Assembly (NCBI RefSeq): GCF_000365425.1
Contig: NZ_AQOV01000001.1
Location: 3,162,001-3,226,000, forward strand
Origin: Methylomonas sp. MK1
GTDB taxonomy: Bacteria; Pseudomonadota; Gammaproteobacteria; Methylococcales; Methylomonadaceae
Direction of reading: 5' to 3'
DNA length: 64,000 nt
Of the stretch, positions 19,906-30,128 are shown piece after piece (positions within the stretch are counted from its first letter, which is position 1; every line of letters begins with the position of its first letter). Below the pieces are notes generated by a model that was not told where the DNA came from, did no database searches, and saw only the letters and a list, made by a program, of their open reading frames with translations. A program made the translations under genes and the position numbers.

Positions 19906-20979
19906 TTAAAGTTGTTTTACGTCACCTTGTTCCACGTGAAACCATTTATAGTTTTCTACTGAACTTAAGTCACCAAAATCAGCTATATCGGTACTGCTGA
20001 TAAAAACCTGACAACTCAGTCCAATAAGGTATTTTATCAATTTTGCCCGGTTTTCTGTATCCAATTCGGACGCGAGGTCGTCTATTAAGATGCAGCAGGA
20101 ATATGGGCTTTCCTGATTCAATAAGGTCACTTGTGCCAACATCAGTGCCAAAACTAAGAGCTTTTGTTGTCCGCGTGACAGATAGTCTTTAGCCAATCTT
20201 TTATCTTGATAAGTTTGAAAGTCCGCTCGGTGCGGTCCGCTATGCGTAAAGCCGTAGCGTATGTCTCGCTCCAGATCGTTTTTCAAAATTACGTCTAGGG
20301 CTTGCCTATCATCCCAACCGGGCAAGAATCGTAAATCAACATCCTCCTTATTTAAGAAATGGCTAGCCATTTCTAAAAACACCGGTTGCAAGTTTGCCAA
20401 GTAGGCCAAACGAAAATCGTTAATCACCTGCCCATATTCCACAAGCTCCTTATCCCAAGCCGAGAGCTGTTTAATCTGCCGAGTCTTCAACAAGGCATTA
20501 CGTTGCTGTAAAGCTTTATTGAACTTGCGCCAACAGGGCAGAAAGTTTTTGTGTTGATTAAAAATCCCCCAATCCAAAAACTCTCTACGGATTTGCGGCC
20601 CGGAATCCAGCAAGCGATAACTCTTGGGATGAATCAATTGCACAGGCAATGCGTACGCCAAATCAGCTTTTTGCCTATCTTCCTGATCGATGCGGATCTG
20701 GCATTGTTTATTGTCAATCTGTATCCCCAGCGTACTGACCGAACCGGACTGTTGTCGATTTTGCGCGGAAACGGTCAATTGCGACTGCTCGAAAGCAATG
20801 GCCTGCTTGGTATGGGTAGTTCTAAACGAGCGAGATCTACCCAAAATAAAAATGGCTTCCAACAGCGAACTCTTGCCGCTGGCATTGGCGCCGGTGATGA
20901 AATTAATAGCAGGAGACGGCGAGATACTTGCGGAATGGATGTTTCTGACCGACAGCACATCCAGCTTTAACAAGGTCAT
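19906..20979 (-). CDS. recF: DNA replication and repair protein RecF
   Basis: 357 residues. RecF is an SMC-like ATPase that loads RecA at gaps with RecO and RecR. Walker A GANASGKSS at about 29-37, the signature LSRGQQK, and Walker B 'CCILIDDLASELD' are all present. The start is 14 bases behind dnaN, so the two are co-transcribed. The last codons (WFHVEQGDVKQL) overlap a second parS site, so the C-terminal residues are constrained by it. Confidence 0.96.
   Translation of the reverse strand: MTLLKLDVLSVRNIHSASISPSPAINFITGANASGKSSLLEAIFILGRSRSFRTTHTKQAIAFEQSQLTVSAQNRQQSGSVSTLGIQIDNKQCQIRIDQEDRQKADLAYALPVQLIHPKSYRLLDSGPQIRREFLDWGIFNQHKNFLPCWRKFNKALQQRNALLKTRQIKQLSAWDKELVEYGQVINDFRLAYLANLQPVFLEMASHFLNKEDVDLRFLPGWDDRQALDVILKNDLERDIRYGFTHSGPHRADFQTYQDKRLAKDYLSRGQQKLLVLALMLAQVTLLNQESPYSCCILIDDLASELDTENRAKLIKYLIGLSCQVFISSTDIADFGDLSSVENYKWFHVEQGDVKQL
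19928..19943. promoter_or_regulatory. Second parS site, inside the recF 3' end
   Basis: TGTTCCACGTGAAACC matches the parS consensus at 15 of 16 positions. It starts 38 bases from the first site and codes for part of the RecF tail (FHVEQG on the minus strand). Confidence 0.88.
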
Positions 20980-20993
20980 AATCCCAGGACAAC

Positions 20994-22097
20994 CTACATC
21001 CGCATTGGCATCACAATAAATTTAAATAATGGCTGTTCGGGTTCTTCAATAAAACAACTGCTGGCGTTGCCGGCTATGGTCAGTACCGCCATTTCTGAAT
21101 CCAAGTTGGATACTGCATCCAGCATATATTGCGAATTAAACGAGATACTCAAGGGCTCACCTTGATAATCGATGATCAGTTCTTCCTCGGCTTCGTCATG
21201 CTCCGGATTATGCGTACTGAGTTTCAGCAAATCGCCGGAAATATCGAAAGTCACACCCTTGTACTTCTCATTGGACAGAATCGCCACCCGCGTTAACGCA
21301 TCTCGCAAGACTTGTTTTTGGATCAGCAACGGACTCATAAAGCTTTGATTGAACACTTTACTGAAATCCGGGAATTTGGCATCGATCAGCTTGGACGAGA
21401 ACACCACATCCTTGTAATAAATTCGGATGTTGTTGCTGGAAAACTGGATGTTCAATTCTGCGTCTGCATCGTCCAGCAAGCGACTAAGCTCCTGCACCGC
21501 TTTTCTGGGCATGATGATGCGGGATTCATAACCGGTCGCTTGGCCGATATCGTCTTCATAAATCGACAAACGATGGCCGTCGGAAGCCACCAATTTGAGT
21601 TTGGAATTGCTCACATTCAACAACAAACCGTTCAGGTAATAGCGCACATCCTGATTGGCCATGCAAAACACGGTTTTATCCAAAGCTTTCTTGAATTTAC
21701 CGGCATTCAGCAAAAAGCTATGTTCAAACTCGGACTCGTTGAACTCCGGGTAATGTTCTGCCGGTAAAGTACTCAAAGAAAACCGGCTGCGGCCAGAAAC
21801 GACCTTAACTTTATCATCTTGCAATTCAAAGTGAATTTCCGCGCCGTTCGGCAACAATCGGCATATATCCAGAAACTTTCTAGCAGGAACCGTGATTTCC
21901 CCGGAATGCGCTATTGACTCGATATTTAACTTAGCAACAATCTGAATTTCTGTATCTGTACCGGTCATCACCAACTGCTCGTCGCTAGCCTGCAACAACA
22001 CATTGGACAGAATCGGCATGGTCTGCCGTTTCTCGATAACGCTGACGATTTGTTGCAGCGGTGGCAAGATTTGATCTCTGCTAATAATAAATTTCAT
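20994..22097 (-). CDS. dnaN: DNA polymerase III beta sliding clamp
   Basis: 367 residues, the standard length. It forms the dimeric ring that holds polymerase III on DNA. Typical parts are the start MKFIISRDQILPPLQQI, 'TVPARKFLDICRLLP' and the C-terminal 'FIVMPMRM' found in most proteobacterial clamps. It lies between dnaA and recF. The 189-base gap to dnaA contains an origin-like sequence whose AT-rich end reaches the dnaN start. Confidence 0.97.
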   Translation of the reverse strand: MKFIISRDQILPPLQQIVSVIEKRQTMPILSNVLLQASDEQLVMTGTDTEIQIVAKLNIESIAHSGEITVPARKFLDICRLLPNGAEIHFELQDDKVKVVSGRSRFSLSTLPAEHYPEFNESEFEHSFLLNAGKFKKALDKTVFCMANQDVRYYLNGLLLNVSNSKLKLVASDGHRLSIYEDDIGQATGYESRIIMPRKAVQELSRLLDDADAELNIQFSSNNIRIYYKDVVFSSKLIDAKFPDFSKVFNQSFMSPLLIQKQVLRDALTRVAILSNEKYKGVTFDISGDLLKLSTHNPEHDEAEEELIIDYQGEPLSISFNSQYMLDAVSNLDSEMAVLTIAGNASSCFIEEPEQPLFKFIVMPMRM

Positions 22098-22118
22098 ATA
22101 AATATCTTTTATATATTG

Positions 22119-22274
22119 TTACTACTATGTAAACAAAAAGCTGTGGAAAACCGGTTTTATATAATTTAAATCAAAATCTTAGCATGTATCAAACATTGTT
22201 GCCGGATACCGCTTTAGCTTGTATGGGGTTTGTGGATAACCTAAAGGACGTATTTTCGGCACACTTTATCCACA
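22119..22274. other. Origin-like module A in the dnaA-dnaN gap
   Basis: Seen on the plus strand are TTACTACTA at 22119-22127 (reverse: TAGTAGTAA, a DnaA-trio-like run), a 14-base spacer, then DnaA-box variant TGTGGAAAA at 22142-22150, TGTGGATAA at 22231-22239 and TTATCCACA at 22266-22274 (the last two are perfect boxes). The flank 22090-22118 is very AT-rich. Box, trio and AT-rich order is the known basal unwinding layout of bacterial origins. Module B (29648-29801) has the same spacing. It may be an origin, part of a bipartite origin, or a dnaN regulatory region. Confidence 0.65.
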
Positions 22275-22286
22275 ACTTACACGCAA

Positions 22287-23609
22287 TTAATGGGATAAGG
22301 TTCTCAACAGGTTTTTGTAATCCTCAGCCATCTTCACATCGTCGTCTTTCAGCTCAGCCACGCGCTTGCAGGCATTGATGACCGTAGTGTGATCGCGCCC
22401 ACCGAAGGCGTCGCCGATTTCCGGATAACTGTGCGAGGTCAATTCTCTAGCCAAACACATAGCGACCTGTCGTGGCCGAGTGATGGACTGCTTGCGGTTT
22501 TTTGAAGATAAATCGGCCACTCGGATCTTGAAATACTCGGCCACTGTCTTCTGAATGTTATCGATGCTGATCAACTTGTCTTGCAAGCTGATCAAATCGT
22601 GCAACGCTTCCTTGGTAAATTCCAAGGTAATGTCGCGGCCGGTAAATTGCGAATTGGCCACCACCCGCCGTAACGCACCTTCCAGATCTCTAACATTGGA
22701 AGGTATGCGTTTAGCAATAAAGAAGGCGATATCTTGATCCAGATCCACACCCACCTGCATAGCCTTTTTAATCAAGATCGCGGCCCGAGTTTCCAGATCC
22801 GGCGGTTCTATCGCCACCGGTAAACCCCAACCGAAGCGCGATTTCAAACGGTCTTCCAAGCCATCTATTTCTTTGGGATATTTATCGCAGGTCAAAACCA
22901 CCTGATGTTTGTTATCCAGCAGATTGTTAAAGGTGTGGAAAAACTCTTCCTGCGAACGTTCCTTACCGGCCAGAAATTGGATGTCGTCCATCAATAAAAT
23001 ATCGATGCTGCGGTAGTACTCTTTAAATTGGTTGATGCTGTTTTGTTGTAGCGCTTTGACCATGTCCTGCACGAATTTCTCGGAATGCAGATAGACGATA
23101 TTGGCATCGGGTTTTTTCAGTAACACAGCGTTGCCTATGGCATGCATCAAATGGGTTTTACCCAAACCGGAACTGCCGTAGATAAACAGCGGGTTGTAGA
23201 CCTTGCCGATGTTATCCGAAACCGTCATCGAAGCGGCTCTGGCCAACTGATTGGATTTACCTTCCACAAAGCTCTCAAAGGTGAAGGCTTTGTTTAAAAA
23301 ATTCGGTTGATTCTTCTTTTGGGTCGGACTCTTGCTGAGTGTTGGTGCTTTGATAGCCGGCGATTTTTTACTACCTATTTCAAACTGCACCGCCAAGGTT
23401 GCATTGGAAAACTCGTTGACCGCATCTTCGATGATCGCGAAAAAATGCTGTTTGATATGGTCGATAATAAAGCGGTTGGGAGCAAGTAATTTTAACTGGC
23501 TGTCGGTTTCCACTGCTTGCAGCGGCCTGATCCAGGTGCTGAAATCGGTACTGGGAATTTCATGTTCAAGCTTGGCCAGGCAGTTGTTCCAAATCACACT
23601 CATCGGCAT
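22287..23609 (-). CDS. dnaA: Chromosomal replication initiator DnaA
   Basis: 440 residues. Domain I is at 1-80 ([20 protein letters not shown]), followed by a short linker and the AAA+ domain with Walker [10 protein letters not shown] from 145 and Walker B 'LLMDDIQFL'. The C-terminal domain IV carries the box-binding signature [15 protein letters not shown]. The start could also be two codons later (23603); neither has a strong ribosome binding site. It heads the dnaA-dnaN-recF-gyrB row and is divergent from gmk, an unusual neighbour, since many gammaproteobacteria have rpmH there. Confidence 0.97.
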   Translation of the reverse strand: MPMSVIWNNCLAKLEHEIPSTDFSTWIRPLQAVETDSQLKLLAPNRFIIDHIKQHFFAIIEDAVNEFSNATLAVQFEIGSKKSPAIKAPTLSKSPTQKKNQPNFLNKAFTFESFVEGKSNQLARAASMTVSDNIGKVYNPLFIYGSSGLGKTHLMHAIGNAVLLKKPDANIVYLHSEKFVQDMVKALQQNSINQFKEYYRSIDILLMDDIQFLAGKERSQEEFFHTFNNLLDNKHQVVLTCDKYPKEIDGLEDRLKSRFGWGLPVAIEPPDLETRAAILIKKAMQVGVDLDQDIAFFIAKRIPSNVRDLEGALRRVVANSQFTGRDITLEFTKEALHDLISLQDKLISIDNIQKTVAEYFKIRVADLSSKNRKQSITRPRQVAMCLARELTSHSYPEIGDAFGGRDHTTVINACKRVAELKDDDVKMAEDYKNLLRTLSH

Positions 23610-23709
23610 TCAAGAAGGGGCTTAGAAAGGCCTTGCATGATACCACAGTGACCGCTTAGGGCTTGACTCTGTGGACGTTATCAGAAAAGAATGACGGCCG
23701 CATGGATAA

Positions 23710-24339
<630 letters not shown>

Positions 24340-24356
24340 TAAAACTAACAACACTT

Positions 24357-24797
24357 ATGAAAACTAGAAAAACTTCTTATCTCTTTGCGACGTTGATTGT
24401 TTCAGCGTTGACCATTGCCGGCTGCTCCAGTGATGAAGCGGAAACCCCAAAAGCTAGCGCTAGCGCCGGCACTGCCAAAAAAACGGTACACAGAGTAGAT
24501 ACCGGCGAAGCTACAGAACCCGAGAAACGTCAGTTCGAAAAAGAGTTTTCCGCTAAATGCGTTGAACGGGAACTGAAAAATTCGAATAACAAAGACGTCG
24601 ATGAAAAGCGTTTTGAAGAAAGTTGCGACTGTATCGCCGAACACATCATGAAAGACCTATCGGAAATCGATGCCGAGAAATATCTGGAAGACCACGAAGA
24701 CACCCACACCTTGCAGATCAAATTCGACGCTGCGGCTTATTTCTGTTTGCAAAACAAACCGCAACCGAAAGGACCGCATTTGTTCGGCAAACCATAA
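24357..24797 (+). CDS. Predicted lipoprotein, unknown function
   Basis: 146 residues. It has a lipoprotein signal with lipobox IAGC (Cys at about 23). A short Ser/Ala/Lys linker follows, then a helical charged domain with three cysteines (AKCVERELK, ESCDCIAEHIM) and one near the end (AYFCLQ). Such Cys-rich helical lipoproteins may form disulfides in the periplasm. No known family is recognised with confidence. It lies between gmk and hemL. Confidence 0.7.
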   Translation: MKTRKTSYLFATLIVSALTIAGCSSDEAETPKASASAGTAKKTVHRVDTGEATEPEKRQFEKEFSAKCVERELKNSNNKDVDEKRFEESCDCIAEHIMKDLSEIDAEKYLEDHEDTHTLQIKFDAAAYFCLQNKPQPKGPHLFGKP

Positions 24798-24841
24798 CGT
24801 CACCGCTCGATAGGACGTTCCCCACGTCTTAAGGCCTACGT

Positions 24842-24871
24842 GTTGGGTTACGCTTCGCTAACCCAACCTAC
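24842..24871 (-). repeat. GTAG-headed REP element
   Basis: On the minus strand: GTAG, then GTTGGGTTA, loop GCGAAGCG, and TAACCCAAC, with 9-bp perfect arms. It lies in the 98-base gap before hemL. Its position and form fit an extragenic REP that may also weaken transcription. Confidence 0.75.
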
Positions 24872-24895
24872 ACGATTTCTCTATCTTTCATCTCC

Positions 24896-26179
24896 ATGAC
24901 TCAATCTTCCGAATTATTTTCTCAAGCCAAACAATACATTCCCGGCGGCGTCAATTCGCCGGTGCGTTCCTTCAGCGGCGTCGGCGGTACGCCGGTATAT
25001 TTTGATCGCGCAGCCGGCGCTTATGTTTACGACAGCGAAGGCAAGCGTTACATCGATTATGTCGGTTCCTGGGGGCCGATGATTTTGGGGCATGCGCATC
25101 CGGCTGTGATCGAAGCGGTCAAGCTAAGCGCTGAAAAAGGTTTAAGTTTTGGTGCCCCCACCGAAATCGAAACTTTGATGGCGCAAACGGTTTGCGAATT
25201 GCTGCCGTCGATCGAAATGGTGCGCATGGTTAGCTCCGGCACCGAAGCGACCATGAGCGCCTTGCGCCTGGCGCGTGGTTACACCGGTCGCGACAAGATC
25301 GTTAAATTCGAAGGTTGCTACCACGGCCATTCCGATTCCTTGCTGGTCAAGGCCGGCTCCGGCGCGTTGACCTTCGGCGTCCCCAGCTCGCCGGGCGTAC
25401 CCGCCTCGGTCGCCGCCGACACCCTCACGCTGACTTACAACGACAGCGATGCGGTACGCAGCACCTTCGCCGAACTAGGCGACAAGATCGCCTGCATCAT
25501 CGTCGAACCGGTGGCCGGCAACATGAACTGCATCCCGCCGGAACCGGGCTTCTTGCAAACCCTGCGCGACGTCTGCGATCAATACGGCAGCGTGCTGATT
25601 TTTGATGAAGTAATGACCGGCTTCCGTGTCAGCTTGCAAGGCGCGCAAGGTCTGTACGGCATCAAACCGGATTTAACCACGCTGGGTAAAATCATCGGCG
25701 GTGGCCTGCCGGTCGGTGCTTTCGGTGGCAGCCGCAAAATCATGGAATATCTGGCACCGCTGGGTCCTGTCTATCAAGCCGGCACTTTGTCCGGCTGCCC
25801 GGTGGCGATGGCCGCCGGCTTAAAAACCCTGGAACTGATCAATCAGCCAGGCTTCTACGAGGCCCTGACCGCTAAGACCGCAACACTGCTGAAAGGCCTT
25901 CAAGCCGCCTCTGATCAGGCCGGCATCGCCTTCACTACCAACCAGGTCGGTGGGATGTTTGGTTTGTTCTTTAGCAACGAAAAATCTGTCAGCCGTTTTT
26001 CCCAAGTGATGGCTTGCGATGTCGACCGCTTTAAACGTTTCTTTCATGGGATGTTGGATAAAGGCTTTTATCTGGCGCCTTCGGCGTTCGAGGCGGGATT
26101 TGTTTCGGCCGCGCATGCGGATGAGGATTTGCAGGCTACGGTGGATGCGGCGAGTAAGGTATTTGCAGAGTCTTTTTGA
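24896..26179 (+). CDS. hemL: Glutamate-1-semialdehyde 2,1-aminomutase
   Basis: 427 residues, the family standard. It is a PLP enzyme that converts glutamate-1-semialdehyde to 5-aminolevulinate in the C5 route to haem and other tetrapyrroles. Typical parts are '[11 protein letters not shown]' at the start, '[18 protein letters not shown]', '[12 protein letters not shown]', and the PLP lysine region '[18 protein letters not shown]'. No good ribosome binding site is evident (TTTCATCTCC before the ATG). Confidence 0.96.
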   Translation: MTQSSELFSQAKQYIPGGVNSPVRSFSGVGGTPVYFDRAAGAYVYDSEGKRYIDYVGSWGPMILGHAHPAVIEAVKLSAEKGLSFGAPTEIETLMAQTVCELLPSIEMVRMVSSGTEATMSALRLARGYTGRDKIVKFEGCYHGHSDSLLVKAGSGALTFGVPSSPGVPASVAADTLTLTYNDSDAVRSTFAELGDKIACIIVEPVAGNMNCIPPEPGFLQTLRDVCDQYGSVLIFDEVMTGFRVSLQGAQGLYGIKPDLTTLGKIIGGGLPVGAFGGSRKIMEYLAPLGPVYQAGTLSGCPVAMAAGLKTLELINQPGFYEALTAKTATLLKGLQAASDQAGIAFTTNQVGGMFGLFFSNEKSVSRFSQVMACDVDRFKRFFHGMLDKGFYLAPSAFEAGFVSAAHADEDLQATVDAASKVFAESF

Positions 26180-26197
26180 TTCTTTCTTAGACCGCCG

Positions 26198-26815
26198 ATG
26201 AGCACAACCGCAGAAAACTGGGAGCGATTCCTCGATCCAGAGGTAGTTCAGCCATCGCTATTCCTGGCTACGATGTTTATCACTACGTTTGAGATCCTGA
26301 AAGACTCGATCATTGATCGCATTCGAAATTTCTATATACCCGGTTTTGCTGAAACTGACCCAATCTTCGAATCCGAATACCAAAGCGAGGTCCTTTCACG
26401 AAGTAAGAGTAGGCTCTATGCATCCCTAGACTGGCTCCTTGAACACGAAGCACTTGACGAGACTGATCTGGATACCTTCGAGAATCTAAAGAAAATCAGG
26501 AACCTACTAGCCCATCAACTGTTCAACGTGGTTACAGGCCAAACGGAATCCGATCACGCATCACAGTTTCCGGTTCTCGTTGCCCTGCTTCGCAAAGTTG
26601 AAGTGTGGTGGGTCGTCAATGTTGAGATTCCAACTAACCCAGACTACGAAGGCAAGGAGATTGATGAAGCGGGGATCGTCCCAGGGGCTGTGCTTTCGCT
26701 TCAAATGCTCATTGAGGTGGCATCGGGCAACACTCAGTTACTTGAGCATTGGCGAAAAATGAGTGTCGCGCGTAATGTAGGGCAGGCAAGCCCGGTAGGT
26801 CAGGGTTCGCGATAG
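26198..26815 (+). CDS. HEPN-like protein of unknown function
   Basis: 205 residues, all-helical, no signal. 'KKIRNLLAHQLFNV' at about 105-118 contains RNLLAH, which fits the R-x4-6-H ribonuclease signature of HEPN domains. The preceding helices (LFLATMFITTFEILKDSIIDRI) would form the bundle. HEPN proteins are often toxins or RNA-targeting defence proteins, but no antitoxin partner stands nearby. The last 14 or so residues are encoded by REP repeats, so the original C-terminus was probably replaced when the repeats inserted. The domain assignment is by motif only. Confidence 0.55.
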   Translation: MSTTAENWERFLDPEVVQPSLFLATMFITTFEILKDSIIDRIRNFYIPGFAETDPIFESEYQSEVLSRSKSRLYASLDWLLEHEALDETDLDTFENLKKIRNLLAHQLFNVVTGQTESDHASQFPVLVALLRKVEVWWVVNVEIPTNPDYEGKEIDEAGIVPGAVLSLQMLIEVASGNTQLLEHWRKMSVARNVGQASPVGQGSR

Positions 26816-26853
26816 CGTTCCCTGACAATACGGCTGCTCCTGCGTTGCCCTAC
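26777..26853. repeat. Cluster of GTAG-headed palindromes (BIME-like)
   Basis: GTAGGGCA at 26777-26784 faces its inverted partner TGCCCTAC at 26846-26853. Between them lies a REP at 26795-26826: GTAG, then GTCAGGG, then CCCTGAC. The stop codon of the HEPN-like gene (26813-26815) is inside it. Confidence 0.7.
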
Positions 26854-26898
26854 CTCCTGTATCCATACAGTCGTATCGCGCCAAAGTAACCTACGAAA

Positions 26899-27402
26899 CT
26901 ATCCGGGTATCTGATTAACCGATTTAGACGAATTTGTCTCAAGCAATCGGTCATCACGTTCGCGCATCAACCAATAGGTGATGCCCAACACCAATGTCAC
27001 TGCCGCCAAGGCTAACAATACGTCGGCGGAGATTTTGCCGATGTCCAGTACGATAAACTTACGCGCCAACGCCAGCAGGGCGATTAAGAGTACAACCTTG
27101 GTTTGAATGACACTTTGCTCGCGGGTGACGACGTATTGCAGGGTGTGGTTAAACTCCAGCGCAATCAGCAAGGTCATGATTTCGCCAAACACCTGCTGAA
27201 ATATTTCGTGATCCAACGGATTCAATGCATCGAATACCAATCCGCCGATTACACCGACGAATAATCTAAACAACGCGACGCTGACGACCAACATGACCAA
27301 AAAAGTCAGGGCAAACGCGACGCCGCTTTCGAAGCGTTGATAAAACGTCAGTGCATTCCAATCCTTACCCAATATTCGCCATCTGGATATTTCATTTTTC
27401 AT
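26899..27402 (-). CDS. PsiE-like inner-membrane protein
   Basis: 167 residues from ATG at 27402, chosen for the GGAG 8 bases before it; the longer frame upstream has no support. Four hydrophobic segments are visible, among them ESGVAFALTFLVMLVVSVAL, VVLLIALLALARKFIVLDI and ADVLLALAAVTLVLGITYWL. The segment 'QVFGEIMTLLIALEFNHTL' matches the PsiE (phosphate-starvation-inducible) family pattern. The function of PsiE is unclear even in E. coli. It is convergent with the REP cluster. Confidence 0.75.
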   Translation of the reverse strand: MKNEISRWRILGKDWNALTFYQRFESGVAFALTFLVMLVVSVALFRLFVGVIGGLVFDALNPLDHEIFQQVFGEIMTLLIALEFNHTLQYVVTREQSVIQTKVVLLIALLALARKFIVLDIGKISADVLLALAAVTLVLGITYWLMRERDDRLLETNSSKSVNQIPG

Positions 27403-27576
27403 ACTATGTACTCCGTGATCTTCAAAAGATAAATGCAATATATGAATATGCGCGAAAGTAGTTGCCGAGAGGTAGAATTTCAATGGATCCGTAGCGTCGG
27501 TTTTAATGACTAGTGCAATTAGCCATGCTCCGATGACTTAGGCGGGATAGCATTTAACTGACTTGGACCAAAACAG

Positions 27577-28200
27577 ATGAATAGACAGAGCGAAAACGCT
27601 GGATCGATTAAAGAAACACTCACGTATCGGCATGGCAAATTAACCGGGCTTTTGTTTTTAGCGCTCGGCTTCGCGATGTTGCCAAATTTGAGCCATGCCG
27701 ATTTTGTTACCCATCCGCTAACCGACGCACCGTCTCCAAAGCCATCGGAACCCGCAGCGCCAGCCGTACCGGAAGCCGCCGATACCAGCCAGCCTAACCA
27801 AGCCGAGATTGACTTTAACGAACAATTCGGCGAGAAGAAATTGGGTACTTGCAGCATGACCTACAAGCTGGAGGGGTTTTCGCTAGCTTACAAGCAATAC
27901 GATGGTACTGGGGAGATAAGCTGCCGCAACGGCCAAAAAGCCAAGGTGGCGCTGTCGTCAAAAAGCATCGGCTTTACGATCGGCTATTCCGTCATAGAAG
28001 GAGAAGCCTATTTCACCGACGTCAAATATATCAGCGAAATATTCGGCAATTATGTTTCGTTGGGCAATCACTTTGGGTTTAAAAACTCGGTGGATAGGCA
28101 AGTATTGACCCGCGGCGAAATTTCCTTGGTTATGCTGGGCAAAGGCAAGGGGTTTGATATTGGCTTTACCATTGGCGATTTGTCCATCAAGCCGCGTTAA
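27577..28200 (+). CDS. Exported hypothetical protein, 207 aa
   Basis: A signal peptide lies unusually far in (LTGLLFLALGFAMLPNLSHA, about 22-41), so the true start may be later than the first ATG. A Pro/Ala-rich linker follows (PSPKPSEPAAPAVPEAAD), then a beta-rich domain with two cysteines (GTCSMTYKLEGF, ISCRNGQ) that could form a disulfide. The domain repeats Gly-Phe motifs (IGFTIGYSVIEG, GFDIGFTIGDL). No family is recognised. It precedes rmuC by 30 bases on the same strand. Confidence 0.65.
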   Translation: MNRQSENAGSIKETLTYRHGKLTGLLFLALGFAMLPNLSHADFVTHPLTDAPSPKPSEPAAPAVPEAADTSQPNQAEIDFNEQFGEKKLGTCSMTYKLEGFSLAYKQYDGTGEISCRNGQKAKVALSSKSIGFTIGYSVIEGEAYFTDVKYISEIFGNYVSLGNHFGFKNSVDRQVLTRGEISLVMLGKGKGFDIGFTIGDLSIKPR

Positions 28201-28230
28201 CCCGCACGTTTTAGTAAGCAAGAGGTTGTG

Positions 28231-29571
28231 ATGGAAGAGATATGGATGACGCTGGCAGCACTACCGCTGGCGGCGTTGCTTGGCTATGGCGTTTGCGCCT
28301 GGCTAAGCGGTAAGCGGCATCGCGAGTTGCAAAGTCAGTTGGAACAACTACAGCAGCAGCTCCAACAACAGGCCGTCAAATTGGCAGTGGCCGAGGAGCG
28401 CACGTTATTGCTGACCCAAAAAGAAACCGAGCTGCACAGTTTGCAACAACAGTTGCTGGCATTGAAAACCGAGAATGCCGAACTGAACACGCGCCAGCAG
28501 GAACAGCACAAACATAACGAAGAGAAAATCCGTTTACTGCAAGATGCGGAAAATCAGTTAAAAACCCAATTCGAGAATCTGGCCCACAAAATATTCGAAG
28601 AACGCGGCAAGCAGTTCACTGAACATAACAAAACCAGCATCGAAAATCTGGTCGCGCCATTAAAGCAGCAACTCGGCGAATTCAAAAGCCGCGTCGAAAG
28701 CGTTTACGACAACGAAACCAAAGACCGCATTTCCCTGCGTGAGGAAATTGTCTCCCTACGCCGCGACACCGCCAAGATGAATCAGGAAGCGTTGAACCTG
28801 ACCCGTGCGTTAAAGGGCGATCATAAAACCCAAGGCAATTGGGGTGAGATGATTCTGGAAAGGGTGCTGGAGCAATCCGGTTTGCGCAAAGGCATCGAAT
28901 ACGACACCCAAGGCGCATTTCGCGACGAAGACAATCGCCTGTTCAAGCCGGATGTGATCGTTCGCCTGCCGGAAAACAAAGACGTGATCATCGATTCCAA
29001 GGTCTCGCTATTGGCTTACGAGCGTTACTGTTCCGCTGAAGACGACAAGCAGCGCATCGAAGCTTTGAAACAACATACTGAAGCGGTCAGAAACCATATC
29101 AAAGGCTTAAGCAACAAAGACTACTCCAGTTTAAAAGGTCTAAGGTCATTGGATTTTGTACTGCTGTTCATGCCGATCGAAGCTGCATTCATGGCCGCAT
29201 TCCAAGCTGACGAAAAGTTATTCAACGATGCTTTCGAGCACAAGATCGTCGTCGTTACCCCAACGACGCTGCTGGCAACCTTGCGTACCGTGCAAAACAT
29301 CTGGCGCTACGAGCAACAAAATGAAAACGCCCGCTTGATCGCCGATAAGGCCGGCAGTCTGTACGACAAGATCCGAGGTTTTGTCGAAGACATTGAAAAA
29401 CTGGGTAACCAACTCAGCACGGTGCAGAAAACCTACGACGGTATCGTCAACAAACTCAGTAGCGGTGGCGGTAATTTGCTGCGCCAGGCCAGCGCACTAG
29501 AAGAATTGGGCGTGAAAGTCAAAAAGAAGCTACCTAAAAGCCTAACCGAACAACTGTCCGCAGAAGATTGA
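28231..29571 (+). CDS. rmuC: DNA recombination protein RmuC
   Basis: 446 residues from ATG at 28231 (a GTG lies one codon earlier); AGAGG stands 5 bases before the ATG. RmuC is a membrane-anchored predicted nuclease that limits inversions at short repeats. It has an N-terminal membrane helix (TLAALPLAALLGYGVCAWL), a Gln-rich coiled coil to about residue 130, then the RmuC domain with 'GNWGEMILERVLEQSGL', 'KPDVIVRLPENKDVIIDSKVSL' and 'VVTPTTLLATLRTV', which carry the PD-(D/E)xK-like residues. It is followed directly by origin-like module B. Confidence 0.93.
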   Translation: MEEIWMTLAALPLAALLGYGVCAWLSGKRHRELQSQLEQLQQQLQQQAVKLAVAEERTLLLTQKETELHSLQQQLLALKTENAELNTRQQEQHKHNEEKIRLLQDAENQLKTQFENLAHKIFEERGKQFTEHNKTSIENLVAPLKQQLGEFKSRVESVYDNETKDRISLREEIVSLRRDTAKMNQEALNLTRALKGDHKTQGNWGEMILERVLEQSGLRKGIEYDTQGAFRDEDNRLFKPDVIVRLPENKDVIIDSKVSLLAYERYCSAEDDKQRIEALKQHTEAVRNHIKGLSNKDYSSLKGLRSLDFVLLFMPIEAAFMAAFQADEKLFNDAFEHKIVVVTPTTLLATLRTVQNIWRYEQQNENARLIADKAGSLYDKIRGFVEDIEKLGNQLSTVQKTYDGIVNKLSSGGGNLLRQASALEELGVKVKKKLPKSLTEQLSAED

Positions 29572-29647
29572 TGTTTCTTGGGGGGCTTAATAGCCAGAAT
29601 CTTGTCGCAATAATAGTAATAACTTTATAAAGATCTTAAGATTATTA

Positions 29648-29801
29648 TTACTACTAGTGCTGAAAAATCTGTGGAAAAGCACATTTAAGTATTTTAATTC
29701 AAAGTGTTACTAACAATTAACACTGTTATAAGTTGGACTTTCTAGTTGTTCACAGTCTGGGGATAACTAAAACAGTGCTTTTTACCGGTAATTTATCCAC
29801 A
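29648..29801. other. Origin-like module B behind rmuC
   Basis: The sequence is AT-rich from 29600 to 29663 and contains (reverse strand) TAGTAGTAATAATAAT, a DnaA-trio-like run. After a 13-base spacer come TGTGGAAAA (29670-29678), TTGTTCACA (29746-29754, fits TTNTNCACA), TGGGGATAA (29758-29766) and perfect TTATCCACA (29793-29801). An inverted repeat AGTGTTA/TAACACT lies at 29703-29724. Order and distances match module A almost to the base (88 and 123 against 89 and 124 from the first box). It is a good oriC candidate. Confidence 0.7.
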
Positions 29802-30128
29802 ACTTGTTGGGTGATTAGCCAACAGGTTTTCAACAACGGCCAGGGCTTGTTGTGTCACTGTGGGAAGTGTTAAGCGATAGTCCGCTGGTGAGTTGTTTTG
29901 CTGGACATGATCGGCACGATAAAGCGAGCCATCCGATGGCCGTCCTTGCCACTATTCTGCAATATGCTAAAGACCTGGCGCAGGTAAGCTCCCGTCTGTA
30001 AGCTTTGGATGACGACGCTCGGCAAGCTTGATTGGGATACAACCATTGCCGGTTTGTGAACCCGTTGATAGGTGGTAGCATGCGGCGAGTTGAAACGCCA
30101 TATTCAAAGCCCAGCGGAGGCCGCCTCT
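29802..30128. other. Gap between origin-like module B and the hotdog-like gene
   Basis: About 330 bases. A 49-codon plus-strand frame with GTG start (29852-30001, MSLWEVLSDSPLVSCFAGHD...) looks protein-like but has no clear ribosome binding site and no recognised family. It could be a small gene or a remnant. Nothing else was found apart from GGAGG at 30116-30120, which belongs to the next gene. Confidence 0.3.

Noticed and set aside
29830..30081. Minus-strand frame covering the gap behind origin-like module B
   Set aside because: Composition is Arg/Cys/Ser-rich like an antisense shadow, and no start signal is present.
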